Below, one piece after another: positions 1 to 9,510 of a stretch of DNA of 21,383 nucleotides. The DNA comes from Ichthyophonus hoferi (taxonomy: Eukaryota > Opisthokonta > Ichthyosporea > Ichthyophonida > Ichthyophonidae). Both the position numbers and the translations under genes were made by a program. The stretch spans positions 37,809-59,191 of the forward strand of contig NAOQ01000303.1 in NCBI GenBank assembly GCA_002751075.1, in the 5' to 3' direction. The notes under the pieces were generated by a model. That model was not told where the DNA came from and did not search any database. It was given only the letters and a program-made list of their open reading frames with translations. Within the stretch, counting starts at the first letter, position 1. The number at the start of each line of letters is the position of its first letter.

Positions 1-96
1 AAGATATATTCTTTCTTCCTGTTTTTACATAGACTGGAATAATATTTTTCTTAAAACTGCTTCGTTAATCCTTTTATTCAAAATAGAAGATAGAAT

Positions 97-270
97 ATGG
101 AGTCCGCCCCATATTCTAACCCCAATAGGGAAATCAGTGAGACCACCCGAAAGGGATCTCGCATTGAGAAATGGTCCAAAGACCCAGCTGGTGACAGTCA
201 TCAGCGACGTTTCCAACCGCACTCAGGTGCAATTCTCACGCTATCAGAAAAGGCTTCTCAACCAAACTGA
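97..270 (+). CDS. Possible small ORF or exon, unknown product (57 codons)
   Basis: An ATG at 97 opens a 57-codon frame ending TGA at 268-270. The peptide starts MESAPYSNPNREIS and is hydrophilic, rich in Ser, Arg, Lys and Gln. The stretch from about 100 to 255 is clearly richer in G+C than its surroundings, which suggests past or present coding use. Two other frames are also open here: plus 137-358 and minus 25-222. The strand and frame are therefore not settled. No TATA box or consensus splice site fixes a start, and I recognise no family. It could equally be an exon of a gene lying mostly left of the window. Confidence 0.22.
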   Translation: MESAPYSNPNREISETTRKGSRIEKWSKDPAGDSHQRRFQPHSGAILTLSEKASQPN

Positions 271-768
271 GATACATTATTCCTTACAATATGTGTATTT
301 GACGTTCTTTATATGGCTGCCGGGTTTCTTTCATATTCATAACCGGTTAGGCCTTTAGGAGGAATATATTCGTTTGCTGTAACGTCATTATGACGTTTAA
401 ATACATACCTTATATGCACATGTCCCGCATTATCTATTTTATATATCAGACTTATTGGTGAGCCACATGGTACGTCACGCGGTGGTGCTCTTGTTTAGTT
501 TATATACTAACTTCACTACAAGCTATCCATATATCCATATATGAACTATGAACATATATGTAAGTATGTTTTAGATAATTAGATATATCTACCGTACATA
601 CTATGATTTCTCTTCTAATTATAGCAAGGTTCTTTAATAACAAAAATATTATTTTGTTCAGGGATGTTACTATAATGTGTAAGAGTTATATGCGCATTTA
701 ACTACACATATTGCAAGCCTAATAGTCCCTTTGACTTAGAGTAGGAGAAAGGCAATAGCACCGGTGAG
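271..768. other. AT-rich spacer upstream of the phytochelatin synthase gene
   Basis: No convincing coding region apart from the tail of the open frame that runs to 358. No clear TATA box lies within 50 bp of the inferred PCS start at 769, unlike the other genes of the window. Palindromic ATATCCATATATCCATATAT-like sequence sits near 526-560. Confidence 0.5.
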
Positions 769-925
769 ATGTTCAGTTTAACTACATTCTTAATGTGGAC
801 AAGACGTTTGTTTAGGCCTGGAACTGGGGGGCCTGTGGGGCCTGTGGGGCCTGTAGGGACTGTGGGGCACGTGTGCGCCTGTTTAGCAAATGCAGGGCGT
901 CGACATAAAAGCACAGCAAATAATG
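769..925 (+). other. PCS: PCS exon 1: Arg-rich targeting-like leader with GPV repeat
   Basis: ATG at 769 (G at -3) opens [18 protein letters not shown], then a [13 protein letters not shown] run from a near-perfect 9-bp tandem repeat (GGGCCTGTG), then [13 protein letters not shown]. The exon stops in phase 1 at AATG|GTAGGA. The acceptor at 1911-1912 opens in the matching phase, giving Val53 and continuing [10 protein letters not shown]. There are five arginines or more and no Asp or Glu before residue 56, as in mitochondrial presequences, and RRHKS resembles a processing site. Targeting is inference. The exon is placed by ATG, open frame, donor and matching phase, without a homologue for this part; a different first exon remains possible. 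Confidence 0.6.
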
Positions 926-3900
926 GTAGGAATAAAACATGCATAATCTTTTATGCTGTAGCCACAACACACACCACTTATCTTGCCATCCAATCTATCT
1001 CCTTTTTTTTTCTTGCACTACAGCACTTTTTACAATCGGTATAATATAAGATTATTCATTGCCCTACATATAACAAGTACTTATACGCACATGCAATGGC
1101 CTACTTGACCCACGTTACATATCCATATTCAAAACACAAAACAGGTATCAGCACAAACTGTATTAATAAACACTATACTAGCATGCACTGTATTAATACA
1201 AACTAGATTAGTATGAACTATATTAGTGTAAACTGTATTAGTATAAACTATATTAGTGTAAACTGTATTAGTACAAACTATATTAGTATAAACGATATTA
1301 GTGCGAACTGTATTAATGCAAACTGTATTAGTATAAGTTATATCAATGTCGGCTCATAAGCTTAAACACAACAAAGAATTACGTGTAGATCAAATCATAC
1401 AAGTCCATCTTTACTGAAGTTGTATTAGATGTAAATAGGGTAGATACTTCTGCCTGTCTACACAGGGGTCGGTTAAGGAACAATCTAAAAAGACTCTTCC
1501 AATTGCTATCCCGCTGTACTATATAAACGATTGACTTGTGCACTGTTTCTGTGTGTGTTTGTGCATGTCATATGGGACATAGCGATAGGTATACGAGTGT
1601 ATCTGCTTATATATATATATATGATATATTAGTATGTGTATATCTATATACATATATGTCTATGTATATACTATCATAAAATATACATACTTCTATCGTT
1701 TTTTATTGAAACGTATGTACGCCAGAGTGTTGTTATATATCTGCTTATATACCTATACATTAACATAACAAATATACAGGTATTTAGGTGTACATGTCTT
1801 ACATCTTTATATCTCTTTACATATCTCCCTACCGACTTTTCCACCACCTCTCTCCTTCACTTACTGCATACCTACAACAACTAAGTAATTTATTCTCTTT
1901 CATCTTTTCCAGTTCTTCAAATTGAACGCAACCTTGGCTCTACTGCTGCTCTCGCTGGACCTGCTGAATTTTTAGAGCTAGCAAATGCAAGGAGACAGGC
2001 CCAGCCGAATGAAAAGTCCAGATCATTCTTTAGAAGATCACTACCTGAACCACCGGCAATTGCTTTTGCAAAGCCAGAAGGAAAACGTATTTTTTCTGAG
2101 GCATTGTCAGATGGTGCGTTTGTATATGTGTATATGTGTATGTGATATGTGAGTGTCTTTGTGGGTGTATGTGTGATGTATGTGTATGTGTATGTGCTCA
2201 TCTACATTTGTATCTCTACCTATGTATATATATCTATATTTATACTATTATATTTGATGGTAACAAACGTTGTGATGTAGGCTGATGGGAGCTCTGTAAA
2301 GGTACGAGATATGCAGTTTAGTGAGTCCACACATATAAAGAGATAGAAATGTATAGATAGATATGAATATTTCTGTTTTTCTTTTTCTTTTTATATCTGT
2401 TTCTCTTTTTCATTTTTCTACCTATCTTTTATACATATTTATTGTATTTATTACCATATGCTAACCTATCCCTATATTTTCATATATACCTACAGGCACT
2501 ATGGAGTGCTTCTTCCCTCTGATTGAACAATTCCGCACCCAAGACGAACCATCCTTCTGTGGATTGGCTGCCCTTACTATGGTCCTTAATGCCCTTGGTG
2601 CGTTTCCTGCCATTCTTTCTCTCTATTGGTCAATTCCTTTTACACACTCTTTAAACACATCCAGCTGAATTTGATAGGTCGTTATCTACTGGATATTTCT
2701 TATTTTGTTTGTCTAATCAGAAGCTATATCACGCTTATTTGCGTATAGAGATAGAGAAACAATACCACCTATGTATTAATAGTTATAGATGTATAAGTCA
2801 TACTATATATAGGCTGATATACATACACATATACCTATATACATATTCATACACTTATATTTATACATATACCTATACCTATATCTATACCTATATCTAT
2901 ACCTATATATATATAAGTATGCATAAGAGGTGAATTGTTTTGCCAATAAGATACATATTCATATGGCTTATTTTGTAATTTTAATATCAAAGCGTTCCTC
3001 ACTTTGAATACTACCAACCAATGACTTGGTTTTCTATAGCCAATATCTTTAAATACGACTGTGAAGTGGTTTTCAGACTCTAGGGTATGGTTTACAATGG
3101 GTGTAGTATCCGTTTGAGACCATTAGATAGATTTGCATATATATCATGGTACTGTTATACTATCATATGTGCAGACATGCATACACACTATCATATCGTA
3201 TTATTATACATACTCTCATACTATTATACATACTAGTATTCTGTCATACATACACTAATACCCATACCTTTAGCCATTGATCCTAAGCGGACGTGGAAGG
3301 GTCCTTGGCGATGGTTTCATGAACGTATGCTAGACTGTTGCTCTCCTGTGGAAGTCATTGAAAAGAAAGGCATTGTCTTCCGTCAATGTAAGAGAATAAT
3401 ATGTGTATGTATATAATATGCATAGTGTATGTATAGTATATGTATAATATATGTATATGTATAGTACATATATATGCTCAGTAGACTATTATATTATGGT
3501 ATTAGGGATAAGATAGGGATAAGCCATCGCTTATATATGTATATAGGGCTAGCATGTCTGTTTGTATTAAGCATGATGGACGTTGGTATATTCCTATATA
3601 TATACTTTATGCTTATATCTACTTATATACATTTATTTTTATAAGGGTACCTCTATATCTTTCTGTACTGTTAGTTATAATGTTGATCTGTTTCTTGCTT
3701 CTTGTTTCTCGCTTTCTTTCTTTCTCTTTTTTTCTCCCTCTTTATATGTATGACTTTATTTTAACTTTTCCTTATGTGTGTGAATTGGAATATATATCAT
3801 TATATTTGTATTTGTATGTCAGCATGTTGTTGCATGTATAAAGATGTATTAACTATTATATATATATAACAATGATATGCTGATGGTAGGGGTAACTCTC

Positions 3901-6900
3901 CAGTGGCCTGTTTGGCTCGCTGTAATGGTGCCCTAGTGAAAGACATGCAGGCCAATGAGACTACTGAGGCCCAGTTTAGAGAGGATATAATGGCATCCTG
4001 TACTGGGGTACGGCTATATATACTATACTATACTATACTATACTATACTATATCTGTATATATAAATGGTGCGAGTGAGATGGTTACCTGGCAATACAGT
4101 CTTGTAGCTATGTATATGTATATACTAGCTTATACCTTACTAGATTATATTATATTATATTATATTATATTATATTATATTATATTATACTATATTGTAT
4201 TATACTATACGTTTCTAGATGCACTTCACTCTCTCTAGACATATATTTTACCTAAACCCATGCAGTATAGAGTATTTAGAGTATAAGTACTCTTGCTTGC
4301 TTAATCAACCCAGTGACCTTCTTCTCATAGAGCTATCACCTACCCACCCTACGTGCATATGTACCAAGAGTTATAATATTACTATATGTATTTATGTATT
4401 TATTTGTTTTTCTATGTAAATAATGTAAATAATATTAATCATAGAAAAAAATTATTCTACTCTCCTATATCTATATCAAAATGCATTTGTACAGTCAAAT
4501 ATCTATTCGTCCAGTCTAAACATACGATACCGTTCTATTCTATATCTTATCATGCCATACTATACCTTACCGTACCGTACTATACTACACTTTACATACC
4601 ATACCATACTATATCATACCATACCATACTATACCATACCATATTGCCATACTATACCATACCATATTGCCATACTACACTACTATACTTTCTTTTCCTT
4701 ACCTTACCATCCCCACAGGGGAAAGATATGGGTATTGTTCTAGTAAGCTATAGTCGTAAGGAGTTCCTACAAACCGGGGATGGGCACTACTCTCCTATTG
4801 GTGGTTACCACCGACCCACTGATTCGGTTCTGATCCTTGACGTGGCCCGATTTAAGTACCCGCCCCACTGGTAGGTGATGACGACTGTAGTCTTAATATA
4901 GATAGAATTGATTGAGTGACAAACAGGTGTTCATATGTACAATGTGTGAAAGCTTGTTATGTACACTTGTGTTTTAGTCAGTTGCTTTCTGTTTTTTTTT
5001 TTTTGTTTTGTCTTTTTATATCTTTTTATTTATGATAATCCTATCCTATATTGCTACTAAATGTGTCTCTCCCTGTTTGCAATCCTCTCTTTTTCTTCCT
5101 CAATAACCCAGAGTTATACGAGAATATATATGTACTTACATACATACATACCTACAATTTGGTCTCTCAGTCTACTAGGTAGACTAACACCTGAAGATAC
5201 ATATTACATTTATTAGCCGTGACACCATCATAATAATCACATATGACTCATATACCCCCAACGCTTCCCTTACATATACACATACACGCAGGGTACCATT
5301 ACATTCACTCTGGAATGCAATGAACCGAATCGACCCGGATACAACTAAGACTCGAGGGTATATGGTACTGAAGTAGGCGCTCCATCGGTATTGCTCTGCA
5401 TATCCACGCATACACATATACTGGCATACAATCATACATACTGTCATACTATCATGAATACTATTATACTATCATACATACTATTGTCCTATTATACGTA
5501 CTATCATACTGCTATACTATCCTACATACTATTATATTATTATACATACTACATACATGTTATCATACTATTAAACTACTATACATACTATCATATATAA
5601 TGACACACAATGTACCAAATATATCTGGCCTCCATGTACCTTAAACACAACCACTTCTATTTCATTATGACCTCATCATTAGTTTGCATAGGTTGATATT
5701 ATTATAAACACGTTTGATGTTGAATGCATATATATAACGGCAATCTGCTATCTAGTAGACATAACCTACCTCATAATACTAACTGAGAATATAATCATTA
5801 ATGTGTATTATAACATGATATGCTATAAAATAATTTAAAGTAATTTAAAGTATTGTAATATAATCTATTATGTATTATAATATAAAAACTACAATACAAT
5901 CGATACTATAATATAATATAATAATATATATATACGTTCTATGCTATATGCACCTGACGCTCTGCGAATCCAGGAAGCAAGAGGATATGGTTAGTCTAGT
6001 GTTTACTATGTCCCGTCCACGAGGTAATTGCCGTAGCAGCTTACGTAATTTAGACCACTCAGTCACATCTACCGTTATGAGCGCCTATAAAACTGCCACT
6101 ACCGGTCAGTGTTCAGTTTACCCCGTTCTATATATGCTGTTCACTCCTTCTCTTTCTCCCACTCCTTACCTCTTGCATTATTCTTATGATTCTTACCTGT
6201 TTGTTCGTTTGACGGCCACCCTTCCACCTACCAGTTCATTCTTCCGTCATTACTATGCTATGTTATATTGTATTATGATATATCGTACCATACTATGTTA
6301 TCCCATACTCTATTATACTATACCATACCATACCATATCATGCCATACCATACCATACCATACCCTATTAGATCTTGTCATATCATATCATACTATATAA
6401 TACCCTACTATACTATATCATATCATACTATACCATATCATACTATGCCATACCCTATTATATTATGTCATACCATATTATACCACGCCCTATTGTATCA
6501 TACCCTATTATATCATCTCATACCATATCATATATCATATATCACATCATACTATATCATACCATATCATATCATATATCACTACACCATGCTCTATTCT
6601 ACCATTCTATACATCCAAAACAAGTCCTCTGCCATTCTTTTACTGCTGTCCCGCTGTTTATTGAAGTATAATTATAGACACAAGGCTAGGTTAAATAGGG
6701 TATACATATCCTTATAGCAAAGGATACGTATGCATTGGGATGACGTATACTATGCCCTTTTAAGGGATAGAGATTAATATAGCTTGGCTCATTTACTACA
6801 GACGGCAACGTCACCAATAACACAACATTAATTAAATCTTTCTTGACGCACATTCCTGACAACTTAAAATCGTACGTACCATCACTGCTGTTTAGTCCCA

Positions 6901-8295
6901 TTAAGCATTGGTTTCGTTTTCTTCCTTCTTTGTCAACATAGTTTATAGTTACTTTTAATCCTATGAGATTGAGCTCTCTACAATATCTGGTTATTAACAA
7001 TTTATTAACAATTGTCTCCAATTACATACTTTTATTTTTCTCTTTCTATTATAAATTTTCTTTCTTTAATATTATATTTTTTCACCATATTGAACGCCAT
7101 GATATCCCCCACTCTATCTCGATCTAGACCCTGGATGTTTTCTATTCTGTTTTTTCTTTCTCTCTATATACATTATGTCTATCGATCGATCTATCAAGCT
7201 ATTTATCATTTCTTTACTCGGTACCTATTCTCGCTTACTCTACTCACATATTGCATTTTCCTAAATACTTGTTCTCTTGTCATTTTTTATTAGTTGCTTT
7301 TTTGAAAATTGCGTTTAATACTATATAAAAGATTATCAAACCAGTTAGTCTTCTTGATTGGGTATAGTTGAGCATGGTGTATTTGCTTTAATTACTCCAA
7401 TTCATAATATTTTCTATTATCGCTATTCGATCTTAACCCTAGCCTTCTCTCTGGTAACCAACTGGTAGCCTACTTGTTCTGATACTTATTGGCTTATTGT
7501 CATACACTTATGCGCATTAAACCCAATAGAATGTTGAGCACGTACAACACGGAATACAACCTGCCTATCACAGAGGGACCTAAAGAATACCAGGAAGCAG
7601 CCGAGACCCTCCTAACTGATATCCGCCGCCTACCTCTCTATAATCTAGTCATGGATGTTGTGCGGCTCGGCCTGCCCCCAGCTCCTCCTCCCAGTCCTGC
7701 TGTATGTGGCCAGAGAGTATGCTTTATGGGTGTGGTGGACAGAACTTTGGGTTGTAATTGCTCAATAACGATGTCTTTTCGAGCTGTCCCTCTAAATGCC
7801 TTAGTAATAGTATGTGTAATATGATTGCCTCACCTAACTGTATTTATATCTAACCCTTTTCCAGCTCTTTGGTGTTTTCCCGTCCTTATAATACACATCA
7901 GAATCATTGCAGGGTGAACTGTTGATAATAGCATCTTGTAAGTGTAAGAATACACCACCCATGCGTGTCGCCATTATATCTAACCTCTTTGTCCTTTACA
8001 GATTCCAGGATGCATGACCGCCTCAGAATGGAGTAGTGCCTATCACACCGTTCTACTTCTCGCGGTTCCTCACAGCTTTTGGACACAAATAGCGGACCGG
8101 CATATACGAGAATGTATTATTAAGCTATGCGATACAGGTGATAGTGCCTCAGTCAACCGCGAAATTAACCATTTACGATTACAAGTGACGGAGATATTGA
8201 CGTTTGAGGCACCTATTAATTCTAATTTAAATTGTAGTAATTGTTCTCATTCGCGCCAAGAATGTAGTCACCATGGCCAGGCTCCTACTCACTGA
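769..8295 (+). CDS. PCS: Phytochelatin synthase (glutathione gamma-glutamylcysteinyltransferase), ~10 exons
   Basis: Transfers gamma-Glu-Cys units between glutathione molecules to build metal-chelating phytochelatins. Exons: 769-925, 1913-2113, 2496-2597, 3274-3387, 3904-4007, 4719-4870, 5292-5372, 5974-6104, about 7530-7809, 8002-8295. Phases close exactly through exon 8 (347 residues). Residues 1-57 form a basic leader. The papain-like domain begins near residue 91 ([12 protein letters not shown]). It carries nucleophile C141 in [11 protein letters not shown]249 in [11 protein letters not shown] and D267 in [14 protein letters not shown]. The His-Asp spacing (18) equals that of Arabidopsis PCS1 and the Cys-His spacing (108) differs by two. 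The C-terminal domain is shorter than in plants but keeps a CGQRVC..CNC cysteine cluster and [14 protein letters not shown], matching the plant ALLLALPPQTW block. Exon 8 ends in phase 1 while exon 9 needs phase 2, so an exon may be missing or a boundary differs; 7701 is an alternative exon 9 end. Total about 538 residues. Confidence 0.9.
1153..1347 (+). repeat. 15-bp tandem repeat, 13 units in register (PCS intron 1)
   Basis: Thirteen consecutive 15-bp units of consensus RYAAACTRTATTAGT run from 1153 to 1347 without any indel; only substitutions separate units. Neighbouring units alternate between ACTATATTAGTGT and ACTGTATTAGTAT in the middle, suggesting a 30-bp higher-order period. Confidence 0.93.
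2816..2916 (+). repeat. TATACC-type hexamer repeat (PCS intron 3)
   Basis: Degenerate ATACCT/ATATCT hexamers, most regular at 2864-2912, fading into a (TA)n run. Lies inside intron 3 (2598-3273), which also holds CATACTATCATAC-like repeats at about 3178-3265. Confidence 0.75.
3178..3265 (+). repeat. Degenerate ATACTATCAT repeat just before PCS exon 4
   Basis: Imperfect 10/11-bp units (ACTATCATAC, ACTATTATAC) directly upstream of the exon 4 acceptor. The same unit reappears in intron 7 at about 5420-5600. Confidence 0.65.
4018..4212 (+). repeat. Pentanucleotide arrays (ACTAT)n and (TTATA)n in PCS intron 5
   Basis: A near-perfect ACTAT array at 4020-4052 begins just after the donor at 4008, followed after a short unique stretch by a (TTATA)n array at about 4144-4212. 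Both have a 5-bp period and lack G. Confidence 0.9.
4530..4690 (+). repeat. Degenerate CCATA pentamer array in PCS intron 5
   Basis: Pentamers of type CATAC, TACCA, TACTA and TACCG run to about 30 bp before the exon 6 acceptor at 4718. Almost no G occurs on the transcribed-sense strand. The long [13 protein letters not shown] reading frames over this array are by-products of the 5-bp period. Confidence 0.88.
5420..5600 (+). repeat. Degenerate ATACTATCAT repeat in PCS intron 7
   Basis: Units such as ATACTATCATAC, ATACTATTATAC and ATACTGTCATAC recur about every 10-11 bp. Same family as the array at 3178-3265. Confidence 0.75.
6262..6592 (+). repeat. Long degenerate CATAC/CATAT pentamer array (PCS intron 8)
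   Basis: About 330 bp of CATAC, CATAT, TACTA and TATCA pentamers, G-poor on the sense strand. It is the largest member of the pentamer family that fills introns 5 and 8. The YHTI-rich open frames here are repeat translations, not genes. Confidence 0.88.
6686..7021 (-). CDS. Antisense ORF inside PCS intron 8, unknown product (111 codons)
   Basis: An ATG at 7019-7021 (minus strand) opens 111 codons to a TAG at 6686-6688. The peptide looks like ordinary globular protein rather than repeat translation: [36 protein letters not shown] and [20 protein letters not shown]. Acidic, basic and aromatic residues are well mixed and third positions vary. It lies wholly within the intron between PCS exons 8 and 9, on the opposite strand, beside the pentamer array. 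I recognise no family. It could be a nested gene, a fragment of an inserted element, or chance. Confidence 0.35.
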   Translation of the reverse strand: METIVNKLLITRYCRELNLIGLKVTINYVDKEGRKRNQCLMGLNSSDGTYDFKLSGMCVKKDLINVVLLVTLPSVVNEPSYINLYPLKGHSIRHPNAYVSFAIRICIPYLT

Positions 8296-8596
8296 CATAT
8301 TATATTGCTCTGTGAAAAAGGTAGATATGGTGAAAGATCTGGTATTAATTGAAAGTGGGGTTTGGTTACTGAACTGAAATGCGAACGCCAAGTGTTGACC
8401 ACTCTGAACTCGGCTCGTACTATTTAGTGGCTTGCTGTTTATACTGTCTGGCAGTTGACATGGTAGTCATTTGTAATTGTTCTCGTACTTAGGCATTTTA
8501 AATAACAATTTTATTTAGTCACTGTATTTCTTTCATATATATATCCATGATATTATTACTATTGCTCCCTTCATTTGCCCATGTAACAAATCTCGC

Positions 8597-8640
8597 TTCT
8601 TTGAATGGCTAATCAAAGAAATGAATGTTGATCATTCATT
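8597..8640. other. Two abutting perfect 8-bp hairpins
   Basis: TTCTTTGA (8597-8604) pairs with TCAAAGAA (8613-8620) over an 8-nt loop. AATGAATG (8620-8627) pairs with CATTCATT (8633-8640) over a 5-nt loop. They lie about 300 bp after the PCS stop and could mark a 3'-end or transcription boundary between convergent genes; that role is inference. Confidence 0.5.
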
Positions 8641-9456
8641 CGAAGAATCGAAGACTATCGTGCAAGCTAGCTTACCTTCTCATTGGTGATAGCAATGCTA
8701 CAACTTAGTTTATAACTTTAAAAGGTTAATATAATAAAGATAGGTAAGCAGTGCTGGTGATTGTATCACTAAGCCGGTCTCTCGAACACGTAGACATGTA
8801 TATTTAGAAATATATGGGGAAGTGTCATGTCATAATGAACATTATTTTCTGGTAAAACGAGGGCACTTGTAGATAAAACCGGGTATTTGAATATATATAA
8901 TTGCAGGCATTTGCAGACGTAGGCATTGGTTTTTGTGAAATAGTTTATAATGGGCCTGCAGTATGACTGATAATATACACTTCCAAGTAATAAACATGTG
9001 CATGCTATAAAACGTAAAGTTGTCCTGTTGGATATACTTATAGCCGAATTTAAATACATTCATCAAATTTTATTACCAGGGCTGTCGAGACTAAAATTAA
9101 CTCCCCGCCGATTCCCGCACATTTAATCAATGGATAAATATAACAAAGCATCAACATAATTGATCTCTATGCTGCCCTTTCCTATTTTTCATATCTTAGG
9201 TTCCCCACTTGATATAGATATATTCATGCATTATATTGGTATAATTATGCCTAAATGCATATGCATATATACTAGCATAATGATTCTTATATAGAACATT
9301 GCCCCATTAGAGTTCAAGGATACAACTACATTTATATAAATAATCCCCAATCTGTGATATACACTGCATGTATATTGCCACCATTGGATTCTTATTTACC
9401 ATATTAACACAATATGTCACCATTTCGTTGTAAAAGACAAAGGTAATCTTAAAAAG

Positions 9457-9466
9457 TTTATTTATT
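9457..9466 (-). terminator. Polyadenylation signal of the pyrophosphatase gene
   Basis: On the minus strand AATAAATAAA lies about 45-55 nt past the stop codon (9511-9513), two overlapping copies of the canonical AATAAA hexamer at a typical distance. Confidence 0.65.
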
Positions 9467-9510
9467 AAATAGCAAGATTGTGTGAAGGATCCCAAACTCT
9501 TGTTGACTAT

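Larger units (their letters stand above)
8296..9510. other. Spacer between convergent PCS and pyrophosphatase genes
   Basis: Holds the 3' flanks of both genes. Two adjacent hairpins lie at 8597-8640 and an AATAAA for the plus strand at 8733-8738. The overlapping minus-strand open frames between 8769 and 9066 have no coding character and are not called. Confidence 0.6.

Noticed and set aside
702-944. Minus-strand GPT-repeat ORF
   Set aside because: Antisense reading of the GGGCCTGTG repeat in PCS exon 1.
1917-2201. Minus-strand ORF over PCS exon 2
   Set aside because: Antisense shadow of the exon encoding the [10 protein letters not shown] block, extended by a TG/TA repeat.
3903-6717. Long plus-strand frames rich in YHTI/YYTI (3903-4238, 4386-4874, 5948-6717)
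   Set aside because: They are translations of 5-bp-period repeats joined to the ends of real PCS exons; the exons themselves end at GT donors inside them.
7862-7945. Extra mini-exon of PCS between 7862 and 7945 (CTCTTTGG... or GGTGAACTG...)
   Set aside because: Acceptor and donor sites exist, but no combination keeps the phase needed for the last exon at 8002 without a stop or a very weak donor.
8769-9066. Two overlapping minus-strand ORFs of 96 and 74 codons
   Set aside because: Overlapping in two frames, AT-driven composition, no promoter or homologous feature; probably chance.
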